Shown here piece by piece: positions 25,847-34,113 of a DNA stretch of 44,397 bases; position 1 is the stretch's first letter, and each line of letters starts with the position of its first letter. The notes under the pieces are model-generated. The model had not been told where the DNA came from, ran no database searches, and saw nothing but the letters and a program-made list of their open reading frames with translations. Origin of the DNA: Bermanella sp034110565 (GTDB lineage: Bacteria > Pseudomonadota > Gammaproteobacteria > Pseudomonadales > Oceanobacteraceae). The position numbers and the translations under genes were made by a program. Where the stretch lies: contig JAWUYY010000007.1 of NCBI GenBank assembly GCA_034110565.1, forward strand, positions 1 through 44,397, given 5' to 3'.

Positions 25847-26069
25847 CGTTTTTCTCCAAGTTTAAGTTAAGTGTTTTAGAAACTGGTAATCCCATTTGAT
25901 GCTCAACGCTATTATTCGCTTGCATTAAATCCAAAGGGGCTGAAAAAAATTGCCATTTGATAACAATAACCACCGCGAGCTTTATCAGCAATATCATCGC
26001 AATTTCACGTACCAATGGAATTTTAAAAATTGACTTGGGTTGTTCGTCTTGCACCATATACCCTGTCAT
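25839..26069 (-). CDS. cydP: putative cytochrome bd small subunit CydP
   Basis: The 76-residue protein has one central membrane helix (about 25-43): PLVREIAMILLIKLAVVIVI followed by KWQFFSAP. The L-x-REI-x-x-x-L-x-x-K pattern and the FFS-x-P after the helix match the small subunit called CydP that is found before cydA. The ATG overlaps the upstream regulator stop as TAATG, so translation is coupled. The end overlaps cydA by 8 bp. The function is inferred from family and position. Confidence 0.85.
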   Translation of the reverse strand: MTGYMVQDEQPKSIFKIPLVREIAMILLIKLAVVIVIKWQFFSAPLDLMQANNSVEHQMGLPVSKTLNLNLEKNDG

Positions 26070-26623
26070 TAATCCGTACTTTTTTTGCCCATAATTTTAT
26101 CTTTCATATCTAACAACTTGCTAATACCTGAGCCTAATTTCATTAGGCTTTCTAATTTCTCGGGGCTTAAGGTGTTCAGATGATCACCCCATTGAGTCAG
26201 TAGCTCTAATAGATCATGAATCTCTTCAATACGCTGCTGGGCATATTCTTCATCTTCGTTTTGCGCATCTTCTAATAAATTTGCACGCAGTAAAGAGAGT
26301 GTAGGATCAATTTCACGTTTGCGGCGCTCTTCAAACACCGTTTTAGCCATATCCCAAATAGAGCCTGCAGTAATAAAATAATCTTTACGATCTCCAGCCA
26401 CATGCTGCAGCTGAATCAAACGCCAAGACTGCAACTCCTTTAAGCCCATGCTCACGTTACCGCGACTAATGCTTAAGGTTTGAGCTATCTGGTCCGCATT
26501 TAAAGCTTTGGGGTGAATCACCAATAAGGCTAGTATCTGCCCCACAGTACGATTAAAACCCCAACGACTGCCCATCTCACCAAAGTGAAATACAAACACT
26601 CTGGCCTTTTCTGGTAACTCCAT
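26069..26623 (-). CDS. GbsR/MarR-type transcriptional regulator heading the cyd operon
   Basis: This 184-residue DNA-binding protein has an N-terminal winged helix: GSRWGFNRTVGQILALLVIH (about 17-36), then ALNADQIAQTLSISRGNVSM (40-59) and GLKELQSWRLIQ, as in the GbsR/COG1510 family. A helical dimerisation region follows (ENEDEEYAQQ-like acidic stretch, then HDLLELLTQWGDHL). No cysteines are present, so thiol sensing is unlikely. The gene is translationally coupled to cydP-cydA and has a perfect inverted repeat 17 bp before its start. Control of the bd oxidase operon, including itself, is inferred. Confidence 0.88.
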   Translation of the reverse strand: MELPEKARVFVFHFGEMGSRWGFNRTVGQILALLVIHPKALNADQIAQTLSISRGNVSMGLKELQSWRLIQLQHVAGDRKDYFITAGSIWDMAKTVFEERRKREIDPTLSLLRANLLEDAQNEDEEYAQQRIEEIHDLLELLTQWGDHLNTLSPEKLESLMKLGSGISKLLDMKDKIMGKKSTD

Positions 26624-26639
26624 AGAGTACTACTTCTTA

Positions 26640-26663
26640 AATTTTCAGAGATTTCTGAAAATT
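26640..26663. promoter_or_regulatory. perfect inverted-repeat operator of the GbsR-cyd operon
   Basis: AATTTTCAGA (26640-26649) and TCTGAAAATT (26654-26663) are exact 10-bp arms with a 4-bp spacer GATT, ending 16 bp upstream of the regulator ATG. The size and symmetry suit a dimeric winged-helix protein. Confidence 0.8.
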
Positions 26664-26908
26664 ATGAACTCAATATCATTTATGTCAAGAAAAAGGAGAT
26701 TGGCCACTACACTGCCTACTTCTTTATATGAAATATCTAACCACTATAGCCGAGAAATTTAACATTAAGTTGGACCGCAATACCCTGACCTATATCAGTA
26801 AAGACTAATATATATATTCTGTAAACCATCCAGGATAGTGACCAAAGGTTCCCTAGTTACCAGCTAACGGGTAGAATTTGCCCCTTTATAAATGAACGAG
26901 AGCATAAA

Positions 26909-27631
26909 ATGGGTCGCGCCTACCAAAACCGTAAAGAGTCCATGGCAAAAACATCTGACGCTAAAGCTAAGGTGTACAGCAAATACGGCCGTGAAATTTA
27001 TGTTGTAGCCAAGAAAGGCGGCCTTGATCCCGACGGAAACTTAGCACTGCGCAGCTTGATTGACCGCGCTAAGAAAGACCAAGTACCCGGACATGTAATC
27101 GATAAAGCCATCGATAAAGCGAAAGGCGGTGGTGGCGAAGACTTTGATACCGCGCGCTACGAAGGCTATGGCCCAGGTAGCACCATGGTGATTGTGGATT
27201 GTTTAACTGACAACCCAAATCGAACGTTTGGCGATGTCCGTCAAGCCTTCACTAAGACCAAGTGCAAAATTGGTACTTCTGGTGCGGTTAGCCACATGTT
27301 CGACCACAGTGCGATTTTAGTGTTTGCTGGTGACGACGAAGAAGCGATTCTCGAAATTTTGATGGAAGCGGATGTTGATGTTACCGACATCGAATGCGAA
27401 GACGGAAAAATCACCGTATTTGCGCCTCACACAGAATACTTCAAAGCTAAAACTGCCATTTCTGATTCACTGGGTGAGATTGAATTTGACGTAGATGAAA
27501 TACAATTCATCCCACATAACACCACTGAAGTAAAAGGCGATGACGTGGCTTTATTTGAAAAGTTCATCGACATGCTCAACGACCTAGATGATGTACAAAA
27601 CATTTACCACAACGGCGAACTGCCCGAGTGA
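26909..27631 (+). CDS. yeeN: YebC/PmpR (TACO1) family protein, YeeN type
   Basis: This family was long annotated as transcription regulators and is now linked to translation of difficult motifs. The 240 residues begin GRAYQNRKESMAKTSDAKAK, the signature of the YeeN branch rather than the AGHSK start of YebC. The core SKYGREIYVVAKKGGLDPDG, RAKKDQVPGHVIDKAIDKAK and YEGYGPGSTMVIVDCLTDN follows, with the acidic C-terminal domain ending DVQNIYHNGEL. A weak TAGAAT -10 candidate lies at about 26871-26876. It ends at a shared terminator with the convergent SQR-like gene. Confidence 0.95.
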   Translation: MGRAYQNRKESMAKTSDAKAKVYSKYGREIYVVAKKGGLDPDGNLALRSLIDRAKKDQVPGHVIDKAIDKAKGGGGEDFDTARYEGYGPGSTMVIVDCLTDNPNRTFGDVRQAFTKTKCKIGTSGAVSHMFDHSAILVFAGDDEEAILEILMEADVDVTDIECEDGKITVFAPHTEYFKAKTAISDSLGEIEFDVDEIQFIPHNTTEVKGDDVALFEKFIDMLNDLDDVQNIYHNGELPE

Positions 27632-27648
27632 TTGAAAACGTTATCCAA

Positions 27649-27680
27649 CAAAAAAGGCGCTAATAGCGCCTTTTTTTGTT
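27649..27680. terminator. bidirectional terminator (yeeN / SQR-like)
   Basis: GGCGCTA and TAGCGCC (27656-27670) with an A-run on the left and T7 on the right form a terminator for both convergent genes. Confidence 0.92.
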
Positions 27681-27687
27681 TTATTAA

Positions 27688-28968
27688 CTAATCATCTTTT
27701 AATCGTTCTATGCCTAGTGCTTTTAATGTGTACTTTTCATAAATAGGTTCGCTCGTGCCTTTTTTCATTTTACGCATGAAGTATTTCTCAAACGCAATTT
27801 TTGCGTAATGCACCCACTTACCTTGTTTAAACCACGTCACATTACGCGGTGGAATTTGCGGAATCGCTACAAATGCAGCGCCCGTGTCACCCATATCGGC
27901 AAGGCATATTGCACTCCAAGTACCGACACTTTTAGGCTCTTCACCCTTTAATACCGCTTCAAGGTTTTTTGTGATGGCCGTCATCATGGACTCAATCATA
28001 TAGCCTGTTTTCGGTGTGCCTGTGGGTACTGGCGTATCTTCAACAGGTGGAATTGCAATACACACACCCGCTGCATAGATATTGTTATACTTAGGGCTTC
28101 GCTGAAAATTATCAACAATAACAAACCCTTTTGGATTACATAAACCTTCTACATTGGCCACTGCTGACACCCCCCTAAATGGCGGAATCAACATGCTGTG
28201 TTTAAACGGCAATTCGTGCTGTTTAATCACCTCTTTTTTATCATTGTATTCATCGACATACATCATGCCATCTTCAACTTTTGAAACACTCGCATTACAG
28301 ATCCACTTAATGCTTTTATTTCTTAGGTCGCTTTCAAGCATACCTTTTGAATCACCCACACCACCTAAGCCTAAGTGCCCAATGTAGGGTTCACTTGTTA
28401 CATAAGTCATAGGAACTTTATCGCGAATTTTTTTATCACGCAGTGATTTTTCGACAATAAACGTATATTCATATGCAGGGCCAAAACAGCTCGACCCTTG
28501 AAATGCGCCCACGATGACAGGTCCAGGCTCTTCAACTAATTGCTTAAAGTCTTCATAACAAGATTTAGCGTGCGACAACGTGCAAACCGACTGGGTAAAG
28601 CCTTCCGGCCCAGCACCTGGTATTTGGTCAAATGCTAAATCAGGGCCGGTGGCGATAATTAAATAATCGTAATCAACCGTACCACCTGTATTCAATACCA
28701 ACTGATTGGTATCGGCTTTAATTTCATCAACTCTAGCTGCAATAAAGTCGATACCTTTCTTGTTTACATACTTTTTAATGGGAATAGTGGTTTCAGTTCC
28801 GTCACGCCAGCCGACACCTACCCAAGGATTTGAGGGAACAAACTGAAATTCTTCGCGCTCATTAATTAAGGTCACCTGATGCTCTTTTTTACTCAGTGCC
28901 TCTCTAATCTCATAAGCACCCGCCATGCCACCTGTGCCCGCTCCTAGTACAACTATATGCGCCATCAC
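27688..28968 (-). CDS. sqr: sulfide:quinone oxidoreductase-like flavoprotein
   Basis: SQR oxidises sulfide and passes electrons to quinone. The 426-residue protein starts HIVVLGAGTGGMAGAYEIRE (FAD fold, residues 4-23). The three catalytic cysteines of SQR appear at C129 (TQSVCTLSHA), C161 (QGSSCFGPAYEYTF) and C355 (WSAICLADMGDTG), positions very close to those of characterised bacterial SQRs. The C-terminal amphipathic part (WVHYAKIAFEKYFMRKMKKG) is a likely membrane anchor. No other sulfur gene is nearby, so detoxification rather than lithotrophy is plausible. The second ATG (28965) is an equally good start. Confidence 0.88.
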   Translation of the reverse strand: MMAHIVVLGAGTGGMAGAYEIREALSKKEHQVTLINEREEFQFVPSNPWVGVGWRDGTETTIPIKKYVNKKGIDFIAARVDEIKADTNQLVLNTGGTVDYDYLIIATGPDLAFDQIPGAGPEGFTQSVCTLSHAKSCYEDFKQLVEEPGPVIVGAFQGSSCFGPAYEYTFIVEKSLRDKKIRDKVPMTYVTSEPYIGHLGLGGVGDSKGMLESDLRNKSIKWICNASVSKVEDGMMYVDEYNDKKEVIKQHELPFKHSMLIPPFRGVSAVANVEGLCNPKGFVIVDNFQRSPKYNNIYAAGVCIAIPPVEDTPVPTGTPKTGYMIESMMTAITKNLEAVLKGEEPKSVGTWSAICLADMGDTGAAFVAIPQIPPRNVTWFKQGKWVHYAKIAFEKYFMRKMKKGTSEPIYEKYTLKALGIERLKDD

Positions 28969-29108
28969 TTAATCCTCTAATTAAATCCTGTATATTAGTA
29001 ATGACTCATATAAAGTATTTTTGCAACCTGACTTTAGTCTAACAATGGATTATTTTAAGTATTATAGTCCTAGATCATGTTTCTCCTTACGCAAAACGAC
29101 CACTTATA

Positions 29109-29567
29109 ATGAAGCAATTAGAGTTAATGCTGCCCCCCGTCCCTCTGATGCTTATTGTGGCATTCAGCATGTGGCTAATAGACAGATTCACCCCTGCTAC
29201 CCTGTTATTTTCGCACCAATCCTTTCTGGCTTACGGCTTGCTAATGATCGGCCTACTCTTTATATTTCCTGCCGCTATCAGCTTTTTCAAAGCCAAAACC
29301 ACGGTTGATCCCAGAGCCCCGCATAAAAGCAATGTACTAGTGATCAGCGGGTTATATAAGATCAGTCGCAACCCTATGTATGTGGGTATGGTGTTATGCT
29401 TATTTTCGCTAGGTTTAGCCCAAGGAAATATTATTAGTGTGTTTATCAGTGTTGGTTTTGCACTTTATTTAACTCACTTTCAAATCAAACCTGAAGAACG
29501 GTTTTTAACCAAACGATTCGGCGAGCAATATCAACAATATTGTGCAAACGTTCGCCGTTGGATATAA
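29109..29567 (+). CDS. isoprenylcysteine methyltransferase-like membrane protein
   Basis: This 152-residue integral membrane protein has three to four hydrophobic segments. The conserved C-terminal half matches the ICMT/phospholipid-methyltransferase group: SGLYKISRNPMYVGMVLCLF (about 80-99), then a helix, then KPEERFLTKRFGEQYQQYCA (about 126-145). R-N-P-M-Y-V-G and the E-E-R-F-L/F-G-x-x-Y patterns bind SAM in relatives. The true substrate in bacteria is usually unknown. It is divergent from the SQR-like gene and is followed after 13 bp by the DUF2164 gene. Confidence 0.88.
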   Translation: MKQLELMLPPVPLMLIVAFSMWLIDRFTPATLLFSHQSFLAYGLLMIGLLFIFPAAISFFKAKTTVDPRAPHKSNVLVISGLYKISRNPMYVGMVLCLFSLGLAQGNIISVFISVGFALYLTHFQIKPEERFLTKRFGEQYQQYCANVRRWI

Positions 29568-29580
29568 GAATACAGCTATT

Positions 29581-29823
29581 ATGATTGAATTTAATTCACA
29601 ACAAAAAAGCATTATTGTCGATAAAATAAAGGCCTACTTCGATAAAGAATTACACCAAGATATTGGCCAATTTGAAGCCGAGTTTTTACTGGATTTTTTT
29701 GCAAAAGAAGTAGGTGCGTATTTTTATAACAAGGGTATTGAAGACTCTAACGCCGTTATCAACAGTAAATTTGATGAGATACAGCAAGCTCTATTTGATA
29801 TTGAGCTTCCCGAACCACGTTAA
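29581..29823 (+). CDS. DUF2164 family protein
   Basis: With the ATG at 29581 the product is 80 residues. It follows the DUF2164 pattern: Q-x-x-I-V-x-K-I-K-A-Y-F-D-x-E-L, then IGQFEAEFLLDFFAKEVGAY and FYNKGIEDS. The function of the family is unknown. The frame extends upstream to 29542 within the methyltransferase gene, but the inner ATG gives the usual N-terminus. It is probably cotranscribed with the methyltransferase gene. Confidence 0.85.
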   Translation: MIEFNSQQKSIIVDKIKAYFDKELHQDIGQFEAEFLLDFFAKEVGAYFYNKGIEDSNAVINSKFDEIQQALFDIELPEPR

Positions 29824-29896
29824 TGTTCACCTCTAGAGAAACGTAAAAAATCTCCTAGTGTAAGTGTATTAAGCAGTCCCTTTATTCGAGCAATTA

Positions 29897-31351
29897 ATGA
29901 TTCATTTAAAACAAGTCACCGCCCCTTTAGGCGAGTTTTTACAATTAAGTATTGATGACCTATGCGTAATCCCTAATAGCAACTGGGCGATAATAGGCAG
30001 CAATGGTAGTGGTAAAAGTGCTTTGGCTGGCTTATTTAACGGCACTCTGGCCGTCACTCAAGGTACGATTGATGGTCTAAACCCGCAAAAGGTTAGTACT
30101 GTCAGTTTTGATGTACAGCAACAATTAATCGATCGAGAACAAGAACGGGATGATAGTGACATCACCAATCAAGTTTGGCCAGGTACACCTGTCAAAGAGC
30201 TATTGCTTGAAGTCAGTGATGATCAAGCGAAAATCCAACACTGGGTAACGGCCTTTTCAATTGCGCATTTATTAGAAAAAGGTTTTCGTAAATTAAGTAC
30301 AGGCGAAAGTCGTAAAGTCATTTTAATTCGTGCTTTATTGCAAACCAGTGACCTATTAGTATTGGATGAACCCTTTGATGGTTTAGATGCCAATAGCCAG
30401 CAAGCGCTTAAAGTGATACTGGAACAACAGCACAATGCTGGTCGTCAAATTCTTTTTATACTCAACCGCTTAGATGAAGTACCCCACTGGGTTGATCATC
30501 TTGGTTTCTTGCACAACCTAAGCTTGCTCGCACAAGGCGAGAAGCAAGCGGTGTTAGAAAACCAAACTGTTAAAGCGTTTTTAACCTTCAATAATCAAAC
30601 CCTTGCCCTACCCGAACGTGATTCTTGCTGCCCGCAATTACCTGCTGACATCCATCCTTTGGTAAAATTGATTAAGGGAAGGGTCGCTTATAGCGATCGC
30701 TTAATTTTTGAAAACCTCAACTGGGAAATTGGTCGCGGTGAACACTGGGCCATCCTTGGTCCAAACGGCTGCGGTAAAAGCACCCTGCTAAATTTAATCA
30801 GTGGAGATCATCCCCAGTGTTATGCCAATGACTTAACTGTGTTTGGCATCAAACGGGGCAGCGGCGAAAGTATTTGGGACATCAAACAGCACATCGGCAT
30901 GATCAGCGCAGCACTGCAATGGAACTATAAAGCCAGCACCAATGTACTAAGTACTGTGGTCAGTGGGTTATTTGACAGTATCGGGCTATATAATCAGGTT
31001 GAAGAACATCAAAAAAAACTCGCATTAGATTGGTTAAAACAAGTCAAACTTGATCACAAGGCCAATGAATCATTACACCAGCTCAGCTATGGCGAACAAC
31101 GTCTCGTGCTTATTTGTCGCGCTATGATTAAGCAACCTGCACTGCTCATTCTAGATGAACCCTGCCAAGGACTTGATGATGCCAACCGTCAATTAGTCTT
31201 AGGGTTTATTGAGCTACTGTCGCAACAAAAAGACACTACATTGCTTTATGTTACTCATCATACTGGAGATTTATTGCCTTGTTTTGATAAGCGCTTGACG
31301 TGTCATGACGTGAATGAGGTACGAGGCAGTCTTTGGCGGGTACAGACTTAA
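29897..31351 (+). CDS. modF: double-ABC ATPase, ModF-like
   Basis: The 484-residue protein has two ABC domains and no membrane segment. Domain 1 has Walker A GSNGSGKSA (34-42), signature LSTGESRK and Walker B LLVLDEPFDGLD. Domain 2 has GPNGCGKST (about 289-297), LSYGEQRL and LLILDEPCQGLD. The insertion SCCPQLP between domains and the overall size match ModF/PhrA, a soluble protein linked to molybdate handling with unclear role. No modABC genes are nearby. Both ATP sites look intact. Confidence 0.88.
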   Translation: MIHLKQVTAPLGEFLQLSIDDLCVIPNSNWAIIGSNGSGKSALAGLFNGTLAVTQGTIDGLNPQKVSTVSFDVQQQLIDREQERDDSDITNQVWPGTPVKELLLEVSDDQAKIQHWVTAFSIAHLLEKGFRKLSTGESRKVILIRALLQTSDLLVLDEPFDGLDANSQQALKVILEQQHNAGRQILFILNRLDEVPHWVDHLGFLHNLSLLAQGEKQAVLENQTVKAFLTFNNQTLALPERDSCCPQLPADIHPLVKLIKGRVAYSDRLIFENLNWEIGRGEHWAILGPNGCGKSTLLNLISGDHPQCYANDLTVFGIKRGSGESIWDIKQHIGMISAALQWNYKASTNVLSTVVSGLFDSIGLYNQVEEHQKKLALDWLKQVKLDHKANESLHQLSYGEQRLVLICRAMIKQPALLILDEPCQGLDDANRQLVLGFIELLSQQKDTTLLYVTHHTGDLLPCFDKRLTCHDVNEVRGSLWRVQT

Positions 31352-31408
31352 TGCCTATTAGCTTATTTTAAGCTAATCTTAAGTAAAGAACCCACCTTAG
31401 GCATCCAT

Positions 31409-33919
31409 ATGGCCTGTGTTATAAAGCTGTGCATCGCTTGCATACTATTAAGCCAAAGTGCTTTTGGTATGGAAGTTCTGCTAGATGACCGAGAGCGCAT
31501 CGCGCTCCGTGATCCTTTGCCCAGCTTAATCAACACACAAGAACAAACCCAACCACCCCATTTCTGGCTCAAGCAAGATTACTCGACCGAGCAATATCAA
31601 AACTCCATTCAACCTAGCCCACTTACTAGCTGGCATAAACTGGAATTAACGGCCCAGTTTAATGGTCCGTATAGTCAGGAGCGAATAATCTCTATCGAAA
31701 GCCATATTTTACGTCACTTGAATTTGTACTTGTTCGATGGAGATAAACTGGTTAAACAGGCCAATCTAGGATTGTTAGATCGAATTTTAGATAAGGATCA
31801 GCCATTTACCGGGACTAATTTTCATTTTTACATTCAAAATAACCAACACCTAACCCTGCTCATTGAAAGACAAAATGATGGGCCCGCTATTTTACCCATG
31901 ACCATTTACAAAGAGGATACATTTAGTGATCTAATACGTTTACAAGATTTCTTTTGGGCCAGTATTATTTCAGTGATCATCGCCATGGCAATCTACAATG
32001 TTTTTGTCTATGCCATGCACCCCAGTTTAGCTTACCTTTGGTACCTTGGTTTTCATTCTATCGCATTTTTTTATTTTAGTGCTTTAAACGGATATGGTTA
32101 CTTAATTTTGCCTCAAGCAATACAAGTTTGGTTGGCGCAGAATATTATGTTTCTAAATTTCTTACTTATATTTTTTGTTATTAATTTTTCTAACGTATTT
32201 TTACAGAGTAAAGAAAACGCCCCTTGGCATTATCGTTACATGCCTCATTTTAGAATCATTACTGCATTAGGCGGTGCTGCAAGCCTGTATGTGGCAGAGT
32301 ACAATATGATTCCATTTTTTGTCGTTTTCCAATTCTCCATCAGTGTTTTTGGCATAAGCATGGGGATAGTCGCATTAAAAAATGGCTTTTCACCGGCTAA
32401 ATATTTCTTACTCTCTTGGATGTTCACTCTAACGGGCGGTGCCGTGGGTATGGCAACCGTGGTTAATGTATTACCCATCAACTTCATTACCTTACACGCA
32501 TTTTTATTTGGTTCTATTCTTGAATTATTTCTGCTATCAGTCGCTTTGGCGAGCCGCATGAAACACATGGAAAATAGCTTACTCAATCAGCTGTACTACT
32601 ATCCCGATACTGATATTGCTAACTTCAGCTATTTAAAAAATAAATTGCCGGAACACATTGAAGATATTAAGCAGCAATACTCTAACCCTGTTTTCATTCT
32701 TGCAGATATGCAAGGCTTTCGTGAGGTTGTTAGCTTATATGGGCCAAACGTATTAACCAAATTATATAAAGAACACACCGATCGAATTAATCATTTTTTA
32801 TCGATAAGTTCATGGTCGGTTCCATTACCTATGCCCATAGGAAAACCCGTATACCTTGTAGGTTTACCTGCTGAACAGGTTCTGTGTATCATAAACTTAC
32901 AGGACTTAGATTCATTAAAAATAATCATTGATAACCTCATGCAAGATTCAGAGAGTGTGCTCAATAGTAAGCAGATTACCAATCGAATTCAGTTAACACT
33001 AGGCTGTGCAATATTGGGAGAGAATAGTGTTCAAGATGCTTTTCGCCAAGCCCAAATCGCATTATTAAGCAGTATCAAAACAAATAAAAAATGGCTGCTA
33101 TATGATGAAGAGCAAAATCAAGTAATTAGCCAGCGTATTTCATTATTACATGAGCTACAAATGGCAATTAATCAAAACGATTTATCCATTTATATTCAGC
33201 CCCAAATTAACTTAATTGATGATTCCATCAATGGTGGTGAAATTTTATTACGCTGGAATCACATTGAAAAAGGTAGTATTTCCCCCGCTCGCTTCATTCC
33301 ATTAGCCGAACAAGGTGGGCTCATATTTAAGATTACGCAATTGGTATTTATCAAAAGTTGTCGCTGGTTAGCTCAATTAAAAAATAAAGGTTTACTAAAT
33401 AATAACTTCACGATATCTATTAATCTTTCTGCACTTGATATGGCCGAAACCGCACTCGTACCTTTTATTGAAAGTAGTCTTAAACAATTTAAGATAGATC
33501 CAAAGTATTTGATTTTAGAAGTAACCGAATCAGCCGTGATGGATAACCCTGAATTATTCATTGACACCATTAATCAATTAAAAGCACTGGGATTCAAAAT
33601 ATCCATTGATGATTTTGGCACCGGTTACAGCTCTATGCTGTATCTACAAAATATTGAGCCTAATGAAATCAAAATTGATATGGCGTTTGTCAGAGACATT
33701 CATCTTAACCGTAAAAAACAACATATTGTCACAGCTATTGTGCAACTGGCCCACTCTAATAATGCCATCACTGTGGCTGAAGGGGTCGAAAGCGATCACG
33801 AGTTAAATTTTATTGCAGGCTTACGTTGTGATTACGCACAAGGCTATCACTGGTGCCCGGCTATTCCACTCAGCGATTTTGAACAGCAATACCTCAAAGC
33901 AACACCTCCTAAACCATAA
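31409..33919 (+). CDS. 7TM sensor with degenerate GGDEF and active EAL domain
   Basis: This 836-residue membrane phosphodiesterase should degrade c-di-GMP. A signal peptide (about 1-20) is followed by a 7TMR-DISMED2-like extracellular domain (about 30-170), then seven membrane helices (about 185-380). Residues 420-570 are a GGDEF fold without the GGDEF motif. The EAL domain starts at about 585. Its EAL triplet reads EIL in GGEILLRWNH, and the other catalytic residues are present: NLSALD, LEVTES, DDFGTGYSS, EIKID and AEGVES. So hydrolysis is likely. The GGDEF part may bind GTP as a regulator. It lies upstream of alkB, separated by 194 bp. Confidence 0.92.
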   Translation: MACVIKLCIACILLSQSAFGMEVLLDDRERIALRDPLPSLINTQEQTQPPHFWLKQDYSTEQYQNSIQPSPLTSWHKLELTAQFNGPYSQERIISIESHILRHLNLYLFDGDKLVKQANLGLLDRILDKDQPFTGTNFHFYIQNNQHLTLLIERQNDGPAILPMTIYKEDTFSDLIRLQDFFWASIISVIIAMAIYNVFVYAMHPSLAYLWYLGFHSIAFFYFSALNGYGYLILPQAIQVWLAQNIMFLNFLLIFFVINFSNVFLQSKENAPWHYRYMPHFRIITALGGAASLYVAEYNMIPFFVVFQFSISVFGISMGIVALKNGFSPAKYFLLSWMFTLTGGAVGMATVVNVLPINFITLHAFLFGSILELFLLSVALASRMKHMENSLLNQLYYYPDTDIANFSYLKNKLPEHIEDIKQQYSNPVFILADMQGFREVVSLYGPNVLTKLYKEHTDRINHFLSISSWSVPLPMPIGKPVYLVGLPAEQVLCIINLQDLDSLKIIIDNLMQDSESVLNSKQITNRIQLTLGCAILGENSVQDAFRQAQIALLSSIKTNKKWLLYDEEQNQVISQRISLLHELQMAINQNDLSIYIQPQINLIDDSINGGEILLRWNHIEKGSISPARFIPLAEQGGLIFKITQLVFIKSCRWLAQLKNKGLLNNNFTISINLSALDMAETALVPFIESSLKQFKIDPKYLILEVTESAVMDNPELFIDTINQLKALGFKISIDDFGTGYSSMLYLQNIEPNEIKIDMAFVRDIHLNRKKQHIVTAIVQLAHSNNAITVAEGVESDHELNFIAGLRCDYAQGYHWCPAIPLSDFEQQYLKATPPKP

Positions 33920-34007
33920 CGCACACCATTCATTAGCTATTTATCAGCCTACCTATGATTAGGCACTCTTCTTAGAGTCTATTTCACTAATCCGGCCATT
34001 ATTTATA

Positions 34008-34030
34008 TCAAACAACCAGATTGTTTGACA
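34008..34030 (+). promoter_or_regulatory. inverted repeat overlapping a -35 box before alkB
   Basis: TCAAACAA (34008-34015) and TTGTTTGA (34021-34028) are exact arms with a 5-bp spacer. The right arm overlaps TTGACA at 34025-34030, a perfect -35 box. The -10 is poor (TCTAAC at 34047-34052, 16-bp spacing). It is a likely repressor or activator site for alkB. Confidence 0.65.
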
Positions 34031-34113
34031 ATCCTATCAATTAGGGTCTAACCTCAACACTGTACTAATTAAAAACCACCAATAGGCCGCAGAGTCTAAA
34101 TGAGGAAACCCCC

